A DNA stretch of 64,000 nt from Odiellus spinosus (taxonomy: Eukaryota > Arthropoda > Arachnida > Opiliones > Phalangiidae). How positions within the stretch are numbered: the first letter of the stretch is position 1; each line of letters begins with the position of its first letter. Below, one piece after another: positions 22,761 through 34,117 of the stretch. The notes beneath the pieces were generated by a model, which saw only the letters and a program-made list of their open reading frames with translations, did not search any database and was not told the DNA's origin. Both the position numbers and the translations under genes were made by a program. The stretch lies in NCBI GenBank assembly GCA_963920705.1, contig OY987225.1, forward strand, positions 11,984,829-12,048,828. The letters are read 5' to 3'.

Positions 22761-23399
22761 GATGTCTTGATGTTGATTACCCGAGAAGACTGGACTTTTG
22801 TCAGTGGTTTATCGCTCAACATCAAGACATCAACTTACCCCAAAACTTCTCCCCGAAAAAATCAACCAAAGAAAAAGTTTAGAGCTAAGCCTAAGCCAAT
22901 GAAACCCTCATTTAGTCAACCCAACTTAGAAGCGTTAAAAGTTGCGTAAAATGCACAGATTTAGGATACAGTCGGGGGAAGCCAAAATGAGAGAGAGACC
23001 AAAAAAACCGTCTACTTCCCCAGAAAAGTAAACAATATTAAAATTCCAGAAGGTTCTAACGTACTACGCTTAGAAATTATTCGTAGGAGTGTTAAAAGTA
23101 GAAGAATTAGTTGAGCTATTCAATTCGAACATGATACCTTAGATACCCGTTTAGATAGTGGACCTGAAGCTTCGGATTATGTTTCGCACCCAGCACCATT
23201 TCAAGTCTTTTCAACGAATTGTTCCATGAAACAAATAATTTCTCCATAATTTATTACTTTGATTATCTTGACATCTGAAACATCTAACTTCGCTAGAGTA
23301 TACAGAAGTCACAAGATGCATACCTTGTAAGCCCTTCACTTACAAAAATATCATTTTTCACAGCCAGAGTCCCAGATATTTGGTCTATAGTTATTGAAT

Positions 23400-23898
23400 A
23401 TGGTGTTCACTTATACCCAATAAAAATAGACTCAATCTGTTCCCTTCACCAGTTAAGGTAAATCAAAGATTTTTAGGGATGACTGGGGAGATAGTAGATT
23501 TACAAAAGGTTACTCCCACATTGTATAACCTATTACAAAATTAAAAAGGAAAAAATGAACCTTCCCAATGGGATCAAGAGCAACAAGAGCCTTTGATACG
23601 ATCAAGGAAAAAATTGTCAAGCAACTTCCTTCGGTTTATTTAATAAGTCCGCGCGAGTGATTTGGGGCATTTATCCCAGATTCAGGAAGGGGTTGAGGTC
23701 ATCAGGTTAGGAAAAATCATCTTGAAGCCCCCATGCCCTTTTTCTATGTAGTCCACATTCGCGTTATATGATATCCGGAAGGCCCAGAGAGATAAGAAAA
23801 AAGCCAGAGAGGTTATAGATACCATATCAGCCACTGGGCCTAAGAAACATCGATTATTCGAACTGAAAATTGGATTCTGTATCGTTAGCCGGCTACGA
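23400..23898 (+). pseudogene. RT/RNase H and linker of gypsy family 1, copy B
   Basis: The plus frames read a VNQRFLGMTG block (reverse transcriptase end), then WDQEQQEP followed by a lysine-rich stretch (RNase H start). The spacer and a YSN/LFELK-like block run to 23,898. Multiple stops are present. The last 130 bp match copy A near 1860-1990 and stop abruptly at the TA-type insertion. Confidence 0.65.
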
Positions 23899-24066
23899 AC
23901 TGTCCATAAACTACGGTACGTGAAAAAGTTAAATTTTTAGCCTCCCCTCCCCCATCGTCACACTATCGTCACGAAGCAGCGACCCCCTTATAGTGTACGT
24001 CACACGAACAACGCAAACCCCCTAAAATATGAAAAAAATATGACTCGGCTTCTGTTTTGAAATCCC

Positions 24067-25102
24067 TTTTTAGCTAGACCCAACCCTAGTGGGGTCTAGG
24101 TACTGTATTTACTGCGGCGTTGGCGTAGTCGTCGGCGTTGTGCATGGAGACGAAATACGTCATCGTATCGAAAAAACTTCCCCTCATATGTATATAATAT
24201 CGAAAACACCTTAGTCTCTTTACTCTCCTACCCACCAGAAGTCACGACGTGATGTCCGACACAAATTTAAAATATATACTTGTATTTTTTATATATGATT
24301 TTTCTTCAAGTGGTCTTCCTCCCAGAAACCGCGTAGCGCTCGACGCTGAAAATATTACGATCGAAAGCCGGACTAGCTACCACTTTACCACGGGTTGCTA
24401 GTAAATGGGGAGAGATAATCCCTTATATCTTTAGAGGTATATAATACCGATCAATACAGAAAACAAGTTCTCGTTGTTAACGGGTTGTCGCGAACGAAAT
24501 AAAAGGTAGCTTATGAATGTTTTTGTTCTGGTCTGTTAGTTATGAAAACTAGATAACAACGAACAAGTAGTCGCGAACGAGATAGTAAGGGGCTTATGCG
24601 TGTTGAATTCTTGTCCGTCAGTAATGAAAACTCGAAAACAATAAACAGGTTGTCGCGAACGAGATAGTAGGGGAGTTTATGCGTGTTGACTTCTAGTCTG
24701 TCAGTAATAAAAAACATCTAACATGTTTTTCAAAACATGATTTGAAAAACATGATATGAAAAACGATTTGAAAAATTTGATTTGAAAAACTTGATTTGAA
24801 AAACGTGATTCAAAAAACATGATTCGAAAAACATGATTTGAGTTTGCAATGACTGCGAGTTTGCTCACAAGCGGGGATCTTTGAATGTACGGCTTTTCCA
24901 ATATATTACACAAAAAACGCTCACGGTAATATAGTATTCTCGAGAAATTTTCGCAACTTCGTGTTTAGAGTAATCTCGAGACGCCATTCAAATTGTTTAA
25001 AGAGCGTTTATGCCTGCATAACACGCTCCTGCTATAGCATCATTCCTTTTAGCCTCTTTTACAATGTCGGGTCTAGCTATTTCTATGGGCTTGACCATCT
25101 TG
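24067..25102 (+). mobile_element. Composite repeat family, copy 2
   Basis: It runs from TTTTTAGCTAGACCCAACCC to the complement end GGGCTTGACCATCTTG. It contains the GACGAAATACGTCATCG block and the CGCGAACGA-rich middle. An array of about eight TTTGAAAAACATGA units lies at 24,720-24,840. The terminal block carries ACGCCATTCAAATTG. It is non-coding; ORFs across the array are artefacts. Confidence 0.75.
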
Positions 25103-25166
25103 TTTACTTCCCCTTTCAATGCTTGTTACTATATTTTCTAATGCGCATGCTAGAGGAGAGACTCGG

Positions 25167-25432
25167 AGAACGGAGGAATATTTAGAAGTATGGAACGGCG
25201 GCCCGTATAGCTGAACCTTTCCTTTAAAAGTCTGAAGATGACGTAGTTTTTCTCTCTCGATCGTTTCTGTAATTTCACGCGAGATGATGTAGATATGTCA
25301 CGTGGTGCGCACCAAAAAGGCGCAGTTAACATCTTGGGATACACAAGCGAGAGAGGAAACTACGTCATCTTCAGACTTTTCACGGACGGGTTCAGCTATA
25401 CTGGCCGCCGTTCCATCCCCATTAATCTTCCT
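25167..25432. mobile_element. Foldback MITE with ~80-bp inverted arms
   Basis: The left arm (GGAACGGCGGCCCGTATAGC ... GTCTGAAGATGACGTAG) is repeated inverted on the right (CTACGTCATCTTCAGAC ... GCTATACTGGCCGCCGTTCC). Related arms recur at 26,515-26,660, 27,265-27,310 and 1040-1110. The interior has no ORF of substance. Confidence 0.7.
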
Positions 25433-25469
25433 AATGGATACATTCTTGACCTACAAACTAATATTAAAC

Positions 25470-25671
25470 AAGATGGTCAAGCCCATAAGAATAGCTAGAC
25501 CCATGACATTGTAAAAGAGGCTGAAAAGAATGATGCTTTAGCAGGGGCTTGTTATGCATGCATAAACCTCTTTCAACAATTTGAATGACGTTTCGAGATT
25601 CCTTTAAACACGAAAGTTTTTCAAATCATGTTTTTCAAATCATGTTTTTTGAAATCATGTTTTTCAACTTG
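25470..25671 (-). mobile_element. Composite repeat terminal fragment
   Basis: The GATGGTCAAGCCCATAAGAA end and the first three or four 14-bp units of the composite family, in inverse orientation to copy 2. It stops where the satellite block begins. Confidence 0.7.
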
Positions 25672-25675
25672 GCTA

Positions 25676-26470
25676 CCTGTAAACGCGTCTTCATATCTAA
25701 TCTTTATTAATTTATCTTCGATACCCGTGTGAACGCGTCTTTATATCTAATCTTTATTAATTTATCTTGGATACCCGTGTGAACGCGTTTATATCTATTC
25801 GTTTTTATTTATATTGGATACCCGTGTGAAAGCGGCTTTATATCTAATCGTTATTAATTTATCTTGGATACCCGTGTGTACGCGGCTTTATAACTAATCT
25901 TAATTTTTCTTTGATACCAGTGTGAACGCGGATTTATAACTAATCTTTATTAATTTATCTTAGATGCCCGTGTGAACGCGGCTTCATATCTTATATTTAT
26001 TCATTTTTAATTTAGATACCCGTGCGAACGGGCATTTATATATTATCTTTGTCATTTTAATTTGGATACTCGTGCGAACGAGCCTTTATATCTATTCTAT
26101 ATTAAGTCATTTTATCTTGGATACCCTGTGAACACGCCTTTATATCTAATCTTTATTAATTTTTAGCTTGGATACTCGTGAAAACTCACCTTAATATCTA
26201 AAATTTATTAATTCATTTTATCTTGGACACCCGTGAAAACACGCCTTTATCTAATCAGCCTATAAGAAAATATTGAATATCTTCGAAAATATCTTTTATA
26301 TTAAATTTAAGTTTCAGCAACAATGGTTTTTGGATTAAGTTAAATCATTTAATCAGTTTTAATTTTAATTTAATGGAATATTACGCTTCAATTCAAGCTC
26401 TAATCTCAGAAGGCTAAAATAGACTCGAATCCAAAAGATACCATATAAGGCGTTCGTTTATCATTATAAA
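25676..26470. repeat. ~58-bp satellite block, copy 2
   Basis: About ten diverged units ending CCCGTGTGAACGCG, followed by the shared tail from 26,260. The order of array then tail is identical to 21,770-22,330. Confidence 0.75.
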
Positions 26471-27748
26471 CTAAGAAGCGAGTCTTAGTGGATATACGCT
26501 AGGAAGAGTGAAGAGAGGAACGGCCACTAGTATAGCATAACCCGTCCGTGAAATGTCTGAAGATGACGTAGTTTTCCTCTCTCGCTTCTGTGTCCAAAGA
26601 AGCTAACTGTGCTTTTTTGGTGCGCACTCACGTGACATACCTACATCATCTCGCATCAAATTACAGTAGGCTATATCCTAGGCGCCTTAGCTGCACCTGA
26701 ATAATTTCGGATTTCCCTGGAAGAGTGGGCTGGGGGAGTGTTTTAGTCCGCTCTCTCACGGACTGTAATGGTACAAGGTCATCCTTTTATTCGCGGGTGA
26801 CAAATTTTGTACAACACGAAGTTGGGGACCCTCTTTCAATAACCCTCCTTACATTTCTAAGTAAACAATTCTTAGAAATAAAGGAAAGAGTAGGTTTATA
26901 CGCGCTGCCAATTTAAGGTGAACCACAGATAGTGAGCCAGCTGCGGGCGAATGGTCACCAAACGTGATGATCAGCGCGCGTAAAGCGAGGCGCTCAATAT
27001 CCCAATAAATAAACTATTCGTAAGGATAACGGATAAGGTAAATATTTACGCGGTGCAAACTGTGGTGGAATCGAAACCTTATTGTAAATTGCCACCCCTG
27101 CTGAGAAAATCCATAGCTCGCTCCTTCTCTAGCAAGGAGTCACGAGTGTTACACGTAGCGTGCGCGAAAAAGGATGCGCATTAGAAAATATGGTATCAGC
27201 CAGGGGGGAGAAACAAAGGGGGAATTGAAAGCAGAAGCTGACTTTGAAACGACGCAAGTTATAACATGAGGTGGCCGTTCCTATCCCCTTTAATCTTCCT
27301 AGATATACGTTTACAGCAAGGTAGAAGCTAATAACTGTATATTCGAATTTTAATGGAGAATCAAGCGCCGTGGTTGATGACGTCTTCTTCCGACGTCACA
27401 CACAGACAGAACCTCTCCGCGAACTAAAAGTTCAGTCGGAGAGGTAAGAAGTCGAAAGTTTTTCCGATTCGATGACGTAACAGACAGAATCTCTCGGAGA
27501 GGTAAGAGGACGAAAGATTTTTCTATTCGATGACGTATTTCGTCTTCTTGCACGACGCCAACGCCCACGTCTAGCTAAAAAGACAGCTTTCCCAAGCGTA
27601 ATGGGAGGATACCGTAGGAACACGTTTTTCGAAGGATGATAGAAAATATATTTTGTATAACAAAAAAAAAAAAACAAATGTGACGTCACAGCCCGTCACA
27701 GAGAGACAAACCCTTTCATCCCTAAATTGTGTGACGTAATTCATGGAC
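26471..27748. repeat. Mixed repeat fragments
   Basis: A foldback arm lies at 26,515-26,660. A block at 27,165-27,200 matches 1134-1170. Composite-family fragments at 27,350-27,600 include GACGTATTTCGTCTTCTTGC and GTCTAGCTAAAAAG. The right TA-type end lies near 27,745. No gene is seen. Confidence 0.5.
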
Positions 27749-27817
27749 AGTCTCCTGGGGATTATACCGAAAAAATATATCTTGATTAGAAGCCATGATA
27801 CTTTGTCATGACCAACC

Positions 27818-28003
27818 TGAAGTATTCCAGGTCGCAGTAAATAAAACGTTTTATAGTTTGAGCCAGTTTATTGTGTGTCCTTTTAATCAGTTACATTGGG
27901 TATTTATATGCCGTGATAAAAACTTCTTAATCAGAATTTGATATGGTAAAAAAACATATAATAATATTTCGTCATAGAGAACAAACATAAAATAGATATA
28001 ACA
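27818..28003 (-). repeat. 3' LTR, gypsy family 2
   Basis: 186 bp. On the minus strand it is preceded by the purine tract at about 28,004-28,016. Confidence 0.9.
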
Positions 28004-28059
28004 ATATCCTCTCTACTTAAAATTAATTTCCTAACTCGTTCTTTTATACATATATCAAA

Positions 28060-29136
28060 CGGTCTGGTAAACGCTTGATCCTCGAGGATATTCGTGTCCC
28101 CACTTGCTCTGAACCGACGGGCGAACTTATCAATGCTTGTGGCTCTTCCTCCTGGGTACGTCCTTTCTCTAGAGGATTTAACTGCTTAGAAACTTGTAGA
28201 GCTGGAACCTGTTGTGTAGATTCTGAAGAGTCTGCTTTCTCGATTCCACGAAATGATAAATTAGGTAAAGATAATGTCGTCGATGGCGTGTCTGATTAGT
28301 ATGCCTTCTCATAATTCCTGAAGGTGTTGATACCGATACCATCGTATTTCCTATGGGTCCAAGGATCAATGCTTTGTACCATTTTGGTCCTGGACCTTAG
28401 TTTCTTATCCACACCGGATCGTCCTTATTGAAACCAGAGTTCAAGACTTCATGAGATAACGGAATTCTGACATCTGTATTTCTGACCGATGGACGGACAT
28501 GATCTAAGCGGGTTCGAATCGGACAATTCAGGAACAATTCGGCTTGAGACTTTCCCTCTTCGTTAGGAATTCTGCGGTGCGCTAATAAAATGTTAGCTAA
28601 ACGTTTTCGCAACGAACCTTCTGTGATTTTACGTAGCCCTCTCTTTACCGTCCCAACTGCTTTTTAAGCGTGACCATTTGATGACGGATGATACGGCGCT
28701 ATCGTCAAATGCTTAACGCCGTTTTGTTGCAAATTGATGCGAATTCTTCGCTCGTGAAGGTCGTACCGTTGTCACTGACAAGACATTCTGGAAACCCATA
28801 GTGCGAGAAAACGTCTGTCAAGAGTTCAATACTTCGCTTTGAAGTAGATTGTTTGGTTGGAAAGGCTTCAATCCAGTTTGAATATGTATCTAAAAATACG
28901 AATATCATCATATTATCGAACGGACCAAGATAATCAATGTGAACTGGTGGCAACGGTCGAGTTGTTTTCGGCCAATGAGAAGTCTTCGTCCTTGGCATCG
29001 TTGCAACTTCTTGGCATTTTACGCATGTAGCTACCAGATTCTCCTCGCCTTTATCGATTGCGGGCCACCAAACTGTCGCTCTCGTAAGTCTCTTAGTCTT
29101 AACAATTCCGAAATGGCCTTCGAGTAGTTCGTTCAA
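28060..29136 (-). pseudogene. Integrase of gypsy family 2
   Basis: Zinc-binding HHCC lies at the start (HFGIVKTKRL ... CVKCQE). The catalytic core has D in HIDYLGPF, D in LVSDNGTTF, and the expected E region after a frameshift near 28,730. A C-terminal GPY/F-type module lies at about 28,400-28,150 (RTRLDHVRPS; VWIRN, then GPGPKWYKA). There is a TAA in the region joining the core to the C-terminus, and another between VWIRN and GPGP. It is separated from RNase H by a single in-frame TGA at 29,170. The order is normal for the lineage. Confidence 0.85.
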
Positions 29137-29169
29137 TACGTCATTTCTGTATATCTGCGGGATAAAAAC

Positions 29170-30455
29170 TCAATTGTTCCAAAAAATGATACCGTTCATA
29201 GTTGAAAGTTCCGAACGTCTTGAATCGTATATCTTTATCTCTTCTGGAACCTTTCTGGGCCAACCCTTCAATATGTATTGCCGTAGAAGCGATGTGGTCT
29301 TGTCGGCTTCTACAGCGTTCTGAATATCTCCGGCTGTCACCGGACCATTACTTATAGATTGTAGAGCCAAAACATATTCCTGAGGTTCCACAATACTACC
29401 TAGACTGTGCGGAATTGGCATTCTGCTCATAGCATCAGCGTTAGCGTTGCGATATTTGATATCGTAGTCGTAAGCTCCAAGTGTCACTGACCATCTTTGA
29501 ATTCTCGACGCTGTGGTAGTTGGAAACTGTTTGTTTGGTGATAAAAGAGTGGTTAATGGGTTATGGTCCGTTAATAGTGTGAAGTGACGACCCAGGATAT
29601 ATTCTCTAAATCGTGTTACACCAAAAACCAGCGCTAAGGCTTCTTTTTCTATCTGGCTGTAATTTCTCTCGACTTTAGTCAATGCTCTTGAAGCGAAACT
29701 GATTGGTCTATCGCTTCCATCGTCTTCGAGGTGAGATAAAACTGCGCCCAGACCAATTGAGGATGCATCGCAGGCTGATGCAACTGGTCTTTGAAGATCG
29801 TAGTGGACGAGTATTGATGACGATGACAAAATTGATTTCGCCCAATTGAAAGCATTCTCAGCCTCTTGGTTCCAATTCCATACGCTGTTGGTGTGCGTCA
29901 GAAGATATAACGGTGCTAGAGAGGTCGACATATTAGGAATGAATTTAAAATAATATGTTATCAAACCCAAAAATGACCGCAATTCTTGTTGATTCCTTGG
30001 TGCCGGAGCTTCAAGAATAGGTTTAACGTTCTTCATTGACGGATGCAGACCACCACGATCAAGACGATGCCCCAAATACTCGACTGACTCTACCATGAAC
30101 CGACATTTGTCTCTTCGAAGTTTTAAACCAGCATCCTGTAGTTTGGCAAGTACTAGTTGCAACCTCTCTAGATGGTCGGTATCATATTTTCCTGTCAACA
30201 GCAAATCATCTTGAAAAACAGCAATAGAAGGAATGCCTTGTAGTATGGCCTCGATCTGCCTCTGGAAAATTGCCGATCCTGACGACACACCAAAGGCAAT
30301 CTTGTATAGCGAAAAAGGCCTTTAGACGTATTAATAACAACCAACTCTCTAGATTTTTCATCCAATACAAGTTGATTGTAAGCGTCACGAAGATCCAACT
30401 TCGTAAACTTGTCGCCGCCATTAAGAGTCGAAAATAATTGATCGATCTTAGGCAA
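29170..30455 (-). pseudogene. Reverse transcriptase palm and RNase H of gypsy family 2
   Basis: RT begins with KIDQLFSTLNGG and a FTKLDLRDAYNQL block. A frameshift lies near 30,290, before the FQDD catalytic motif (AVFQDDLLLTG). The connection and RNase H follow (VASACDASSIGLGAVLS; LTDHNPL). The frame is otherwise open for 372 codons, the longest coding stretch of the element, so decay is moderate. Confidence 0.9.
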
Positions 30456-31275
30456 CGGATATTGTTCAGTTGCCCTTAACGGATTCGCAGTAAGCTTGAA
30501 GTTTCAGCATATTTGAATGGACCCGTCTGACTTGAGTACCGGAACTATCGGTGCTGCCCATTCCGAGACTCTTACAGGTTCTATGATGCCCATCTTACGG
30601 AGTCGATCGAGTTCCGCATGGACCTTATCACGGTATGCAAACGGCACTGAGTTTGCTGGGAAGAATCGTGGTTGTACCTCTAGTTTTCGGTACAAATGCA
30701 CCTCTACGTCCTTTACCAGTCCCAAACCGGGAGAAAACAGAGCTGAATATTGCTCCAAAATTTCTTTTAATTTTGAAGTATTTGTTCTCTTGGCAAGATT
30801 ATTTGATAAGGTTATTTGGTTCAAGTTTGATATCGAACTCACGTATCCAATTTCGGCCTATGAGACCATTATGAGCGACGACTAGTAGAGGCAATGTCTT
30901 CGTATGTAAACCGCAGGTAACAATCACGTTAGCATATCCCAATACGGGAACCTTTTCTTCATTATAGGTGCGAAGAAGAATCCGAGTTGGGTAGAGTTCA
31001 GTCATGAATGTCTGTTTAAACAATTCCTTGTATTTTTCGTAGGAGATTACTGTAAATGCTGCTCCTGAATCGATTTTCATATTGATTGTTACTCCGTCTA
31101 TTATTAATTCTTGTATAAATGGTTCTGGTGCCGATCCCAATGATGGTATGTGGAAAATCGTATACTCATCATCTGGATAGATAACTTCATTATTCTGATA
31201 CGATGCTGTATTTAATTGTTTCTGGGTAGGCGTATTTTCCGATGTTAATCCGGCTCTTGTTTGAATTTCGTGCAA
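30456..31275 (-). pseudogene. Protease and RT N-terminus of gypsy family 2
   Basis: The aspartic protease has KIDSGAAFTVIS, with a D-S-G catalytic triplet, and LIGRNW downstream. A frame change lies near 30,820. The RT N-terminal part follows (ELDRLRKMGIIEP; WAAPIVPVLKSDGS) and ends in an in-frame TGA at about 30,504, where a glycine codon is expected. Coding resumes in the same frame. Confidence 0.85.
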
Positions 31276-31390
31276 CCTATTGTTACGTTGCCGCTGTTGT
31301 CTATTTCCAGTACCGTTTGGTAGTCTTCTGTTATTTGCAGATAAACATACTCGTGCTAAATGCCCGACCTTCTTGCAGTATGAACAAACG

Positions 31391-31473
31391 CCCCCCGCGT
31401 GTCACCACCTTCCCGTGGTGGGGGGGTTGAGCTGAGTTCCTAGGCCTAAAGGACTCATGACCAAGAGTGACAC
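31391..31473 (+). ncRNA. Candidate HDV-like self-cleaving ribozyme at retroposon 5' end
   Basis: Helices appear in the nested double-pseudoknot order. P1 pairs CCCCCC (31,391-31,396) with the G run at 31,420-31,426. P2 pairs GTGTCA (31,399-31,404) with TGACAC (31,468-31,473). P3 pairs CCAC (31,405-31,408) with GTGG (31,415-31,418) around a pyrimidine loop (CTTCCC). P4 pairs TGAGTTCCT (31,433-31,441) with AGGACTCA (31,450-31,457). The P4-P2 joiner contains CCAAG, suitable for the catalytic cytosine. Cleavage would fall exactly at the insertion's 5' boundary, as in R2-type and RTE-type elements. The fold is inferred by eye. Confidence 0.65.
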
Positions 31474-31888
31474 ACTCCCTTTCTACTGAGTTGAGGTGTG
31501 ATCGGTCTTGCCCGATTAAGTAGCCCCCGTGGGGAGGTCACAGTCTCCTGGGTGTGTGAAGACCCTAAGGCGGTAGCTCCAATATGTGATCACATCTCGG
31601 GCTCCGGCTTTGATTGGGTAGAGTTCTGGGGTGGATGGTGCATTAGTGTCAAAGGAGCTCTCCGCTGTCGGCTCCCTAGGTCTTATGTTATCAAAGCCTC
31701 ACCGAGTCGAGGACGACAGTCAAGCTCACTATGGGTTTGGTTGGTTCGCTCTGTACTTTACTGACCACTTTCCATGGATGTGGCTCCGCTAGTATCGACC
31801 TTCTCGGTCCTGGACGCGGTGATGATATGACGGCGGATACAGCGCTGGTGTGTGCAAACGGTACAGCGCTATATAAATCTCCAAACTG
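31391..31888 (+). mobile_element. Short retroposon inserted in gag, 14-bp target duplications
   Basis: Exact duplications AGTATGAACAAACG at 31,377-31,390 and 31,889-31,902 flank a 498-bp insert. Removing it restores the second gag zinc knuckle. The 14-bp duplication fits target-primed (non-LTR type) insertion. There is no poly-A tail; the 3' end reads ATATAAATCTCCAAACTG. It is GC-richer than its surroundings. It encodes no protein, so it is a non-autonomous element or a heavily deleted LINE. Its 5' end folds as an HDV-like ribozyme. Confidence 0.8.
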
Positions 31889-32689
31889 AGTATGAACAAA
31901 CGGTATTTTTATATGTGCAGGTATTAGCTTTGTGACTCGAATATCCACATCTGTAACATTTAAAATCAGACATCTCACCTCTAGGTTGATTCCTAGGTTG
32001 ATTCGGTACTGGCTTAGGCTGCGGATGTTTCCTAGCTGTATTTGAAACGAACATCTTATGAACAGCCGGTTGAGTTTCCACAGTACTTGTCTTTGAATTC
32101 ATCACGTGCATGTTTCTGGTAGTAGACTCCATCCTTGTTGCTATGGAAACGGCTTGTTGTAATGTAAGAGTTGCTGGTTCCGTAAGTAATCTGGCTTGGA
32201 TAGTATCGTCTTGGATACCGCTAACCAAGCAAAGCATCTTCAAAACTTACTCCGTAATGACAGTATTCTGCTAAACGTTTCAATTGAGCCAAATATGTAG
32301 AAACTGATTCACCTGGATGTCGATTTCTTTTATTGAAATTATGCCGTTCCACTATAGCGGAAGGTGGTGGACAGAAATGATTACTAAGTGCTGCTTGAAG
32401 TTGTGGGAGCGTCTTGGTAGCAGGTGTTTCTGGACTAATCAGATTTCGTAATAAAGCGTACGTAGTAGGGCCAAGTAGAGAAATAAAAGTAGCCTTCTTT
32501 TTGTCCTCTGTATCGATTTCATTAGCAGTGAAGAAATATTCCATACGCTCTGAGTAGGTGGTCCATGACTCTATGCTTTCGTCAAAATGATCAAAACGCC
32601 CAATGAGAGACATGTTGTAGTAGTACTTGATGAGTAAGGCAAAAACTAAACTGATGTTCAAGTTAATTGGATTCGCGGTAAAAGAAAAA

Positions 32690-32709
32690 TCCCGACTTTC
32701 CGTCGCCAC
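32690..32709 (-). promoter_or_regulatory. Primer binding site, gypsy family 2
   Basis: The minus strand reads TGGCGACGGAAAGTCGGGA one base inside the LTR, beginning with the TGG complement of a tRNA CCA end. Family 3 has the near-identical TGGCGACGGTATAACGGG at the same place. The TGGCGAC start would suit an arginine tRNA, but I am not certain. Confidence 0.6.
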
Positions 32710-32778
32710 TGAAGTATTCCAGGTCGCAGTAAATAAAACGTTTAATAGTTTGTCATTTCTGGTGATTCATACTTATAA

Positions 32779-33590
32779 GGAGAAAATGATCATGAGGGAA
32801 AATGATCATGATGAGAGAAAATGATCATGATGAGAGAAAATGATCATGATGAAAGAAAATGATCATGATGAGAGAAAATGATCATGATGAGAGAAAATGA
32901 TCACGATGAGAGAAAATGATCACGATGAGAGAAAATTTTCACGATGAGAGAAAATGTTCATGATGAGAGAAAATGTTCATGATCAGAGAAAATGTTCATC
33001 ATGAGAGAAAATGTTCATGATGAGAGAAAATGTTCATGACAAGAGAAAATGTTCATGATGAGAGAAAATGTTCATGATGAAAGAATGGTCGCGATGAGAG
33101 ATGATTGTCACGATGAGAGATGATTGTCACGATGAGAGATGATTGTCACGATGAGAGATGATTGTCACGATGAGAGATAATTGCCACGATGAGAGATAAT
33201 TGCCACGATGAGAGATAATTGTCACGATGAGAGATAATTGTCACGATGAGAGATAATTGTCGCGATGAGAGATAATTGTCACGATGAGAGATTGATCGTC
33301 GTGATGAGAGATTAATCGTCGTGATGAGAGATTGGTCGTCGTGATGAGAGATTGATCGTCGTGATGAGAGATTAATCGTCGTGATGAGAGATTAATCGTC
33401 GTGATGAGAGATTAATCGTCGTGATGAGAGATTAATCGTCGTGATAAGAGATTAATCGTCGTGATGAGAGATTAATCGTCGTGATGAGAGATTAATCGTC
33501 GTGATGAGAGATTAATCGTCGTGATGAGAGATTAATCGTCGTGATGAGAGATTAATCGTGATGGAGAGACTAATCATGATGAGGGATTTA
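32779..33590. repeat. Three-block GATGAGAG minisatellite, copy A
   Basis: Block 1 is GATGAGAGAAAATGWTCAT (19 bp) to about 33,085. Block 2 is GATGAGAGATGATTGTCAC to about 33,290. Block 3 is GATGAGAGATTAATCGTCGT (20 bp) to about 33,560. All share the GATGAGAGA start. The same three blocks in the same order occur in copy B. Confidence 0.9.
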
Positions 33591-34117
33591 TGATAAATAT
33601 ATATATGAAATTCAAATATTAATTATTGTATAAAGTAACTGTTAGAAAAAAGAAATAAATGTTGAAATATATTATCCATTGTGGAATTCACTAATTGTGA
33701 ACAAAAAGAGTGATTCGGTGACTTTGACCGTAAAAATGTTATGAATCGGAGTAATATACGAAAAAGGTTTTTGCCCAAGTAGTGGGTTTTCCCTGAACTA
33801 CTTTTCCCATAATGATGGGTTTTTTGTAGTTCAAATTAGCTGCGCGTGAAGAGATGTTCATTATAGAACGAGAATCTATGTGTTGAGTGGAAAAGATAAG
33901 AAAATTTAATGTGTAAATCCGATATTAACGGATCTAAACGCATGAAACTATTAAGTGATTAGTATTGTTATAAATGATTAAATGTTGAGATTAACTGTGA
34001 AGTGTTTACTAATAGCAATGTTAACTTGAGTCGAGTCATGAAATTCTGCAGTATGAATTTATGTTGTTATTAAATTGGTTAAGTGTGTTGTTATGAGCAA
34101 TGCTCATGGCGGGGGAA

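Larger units (their letters stand above)
20995..22775 (-). mobile_element. Mariner/Tc-like DNA transposon, interrupted
   Basis: It begins at the low-coordinate end with CAGGGTGTTTCTGAAAGG just after a TATA. Transposase pieces are on the minus strand. The middle part lies at 22,760-22,440 and the C-terminal part at 21,649-21,389. Between them sits an unrelated block (21,670-22,440) with the ~58-bp satellite. The high-coordinate end is truncated at a 27-bp inverted repeat. Confidence 0.7.
23899..27748. mobile_element. 3.85-kb element with ACTGTCCATRAA inverted ends
   Basis: The left end ACTGTCCATAAACTACG (from 23,900) and right end CGTAATTCATGGACAGT (to about 27,745) are inverted copies. The left junction is ...GGCTA, and copy A of the gypsy shows the uninterrupted site. 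The TA-like target and end sequence suggest a Tc1/mariner-type element. The interior is entirely filled by other repeats: the composite repeat, foldback elements and the satellite block. No transposase is seen. Confidence 0.55.
31276..32613 (-). pseudogene. gag of gypsy family 2
   Basis: The start MSLIGRFDHF at 32,613 aligns with MALSLIGQF of family 3. A frameshift lies near 32,235. Two zinc knuckles are present: CYRCGYSSHKANTC, and a second one (CSYC...GHLARVC) cut by the 498-bp retroposon at 31,391-31,888. The longer open frame upstream to 32,709 probably reads 5' leader. Confidence 0.85.

Noticed and set aside
31242..31764. Plus-strand ORFs across the retroposon insertion
   Set aside because: They straddle or read the non-coding insert. 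The sense gag frame on the other strand explains the flanks.
32784..33560. CRISPR-like regular array
   Set aside because: Units are contiguous 19-20-bp repeats with no unique spacers, in an animal genome inside a retrotransposon.
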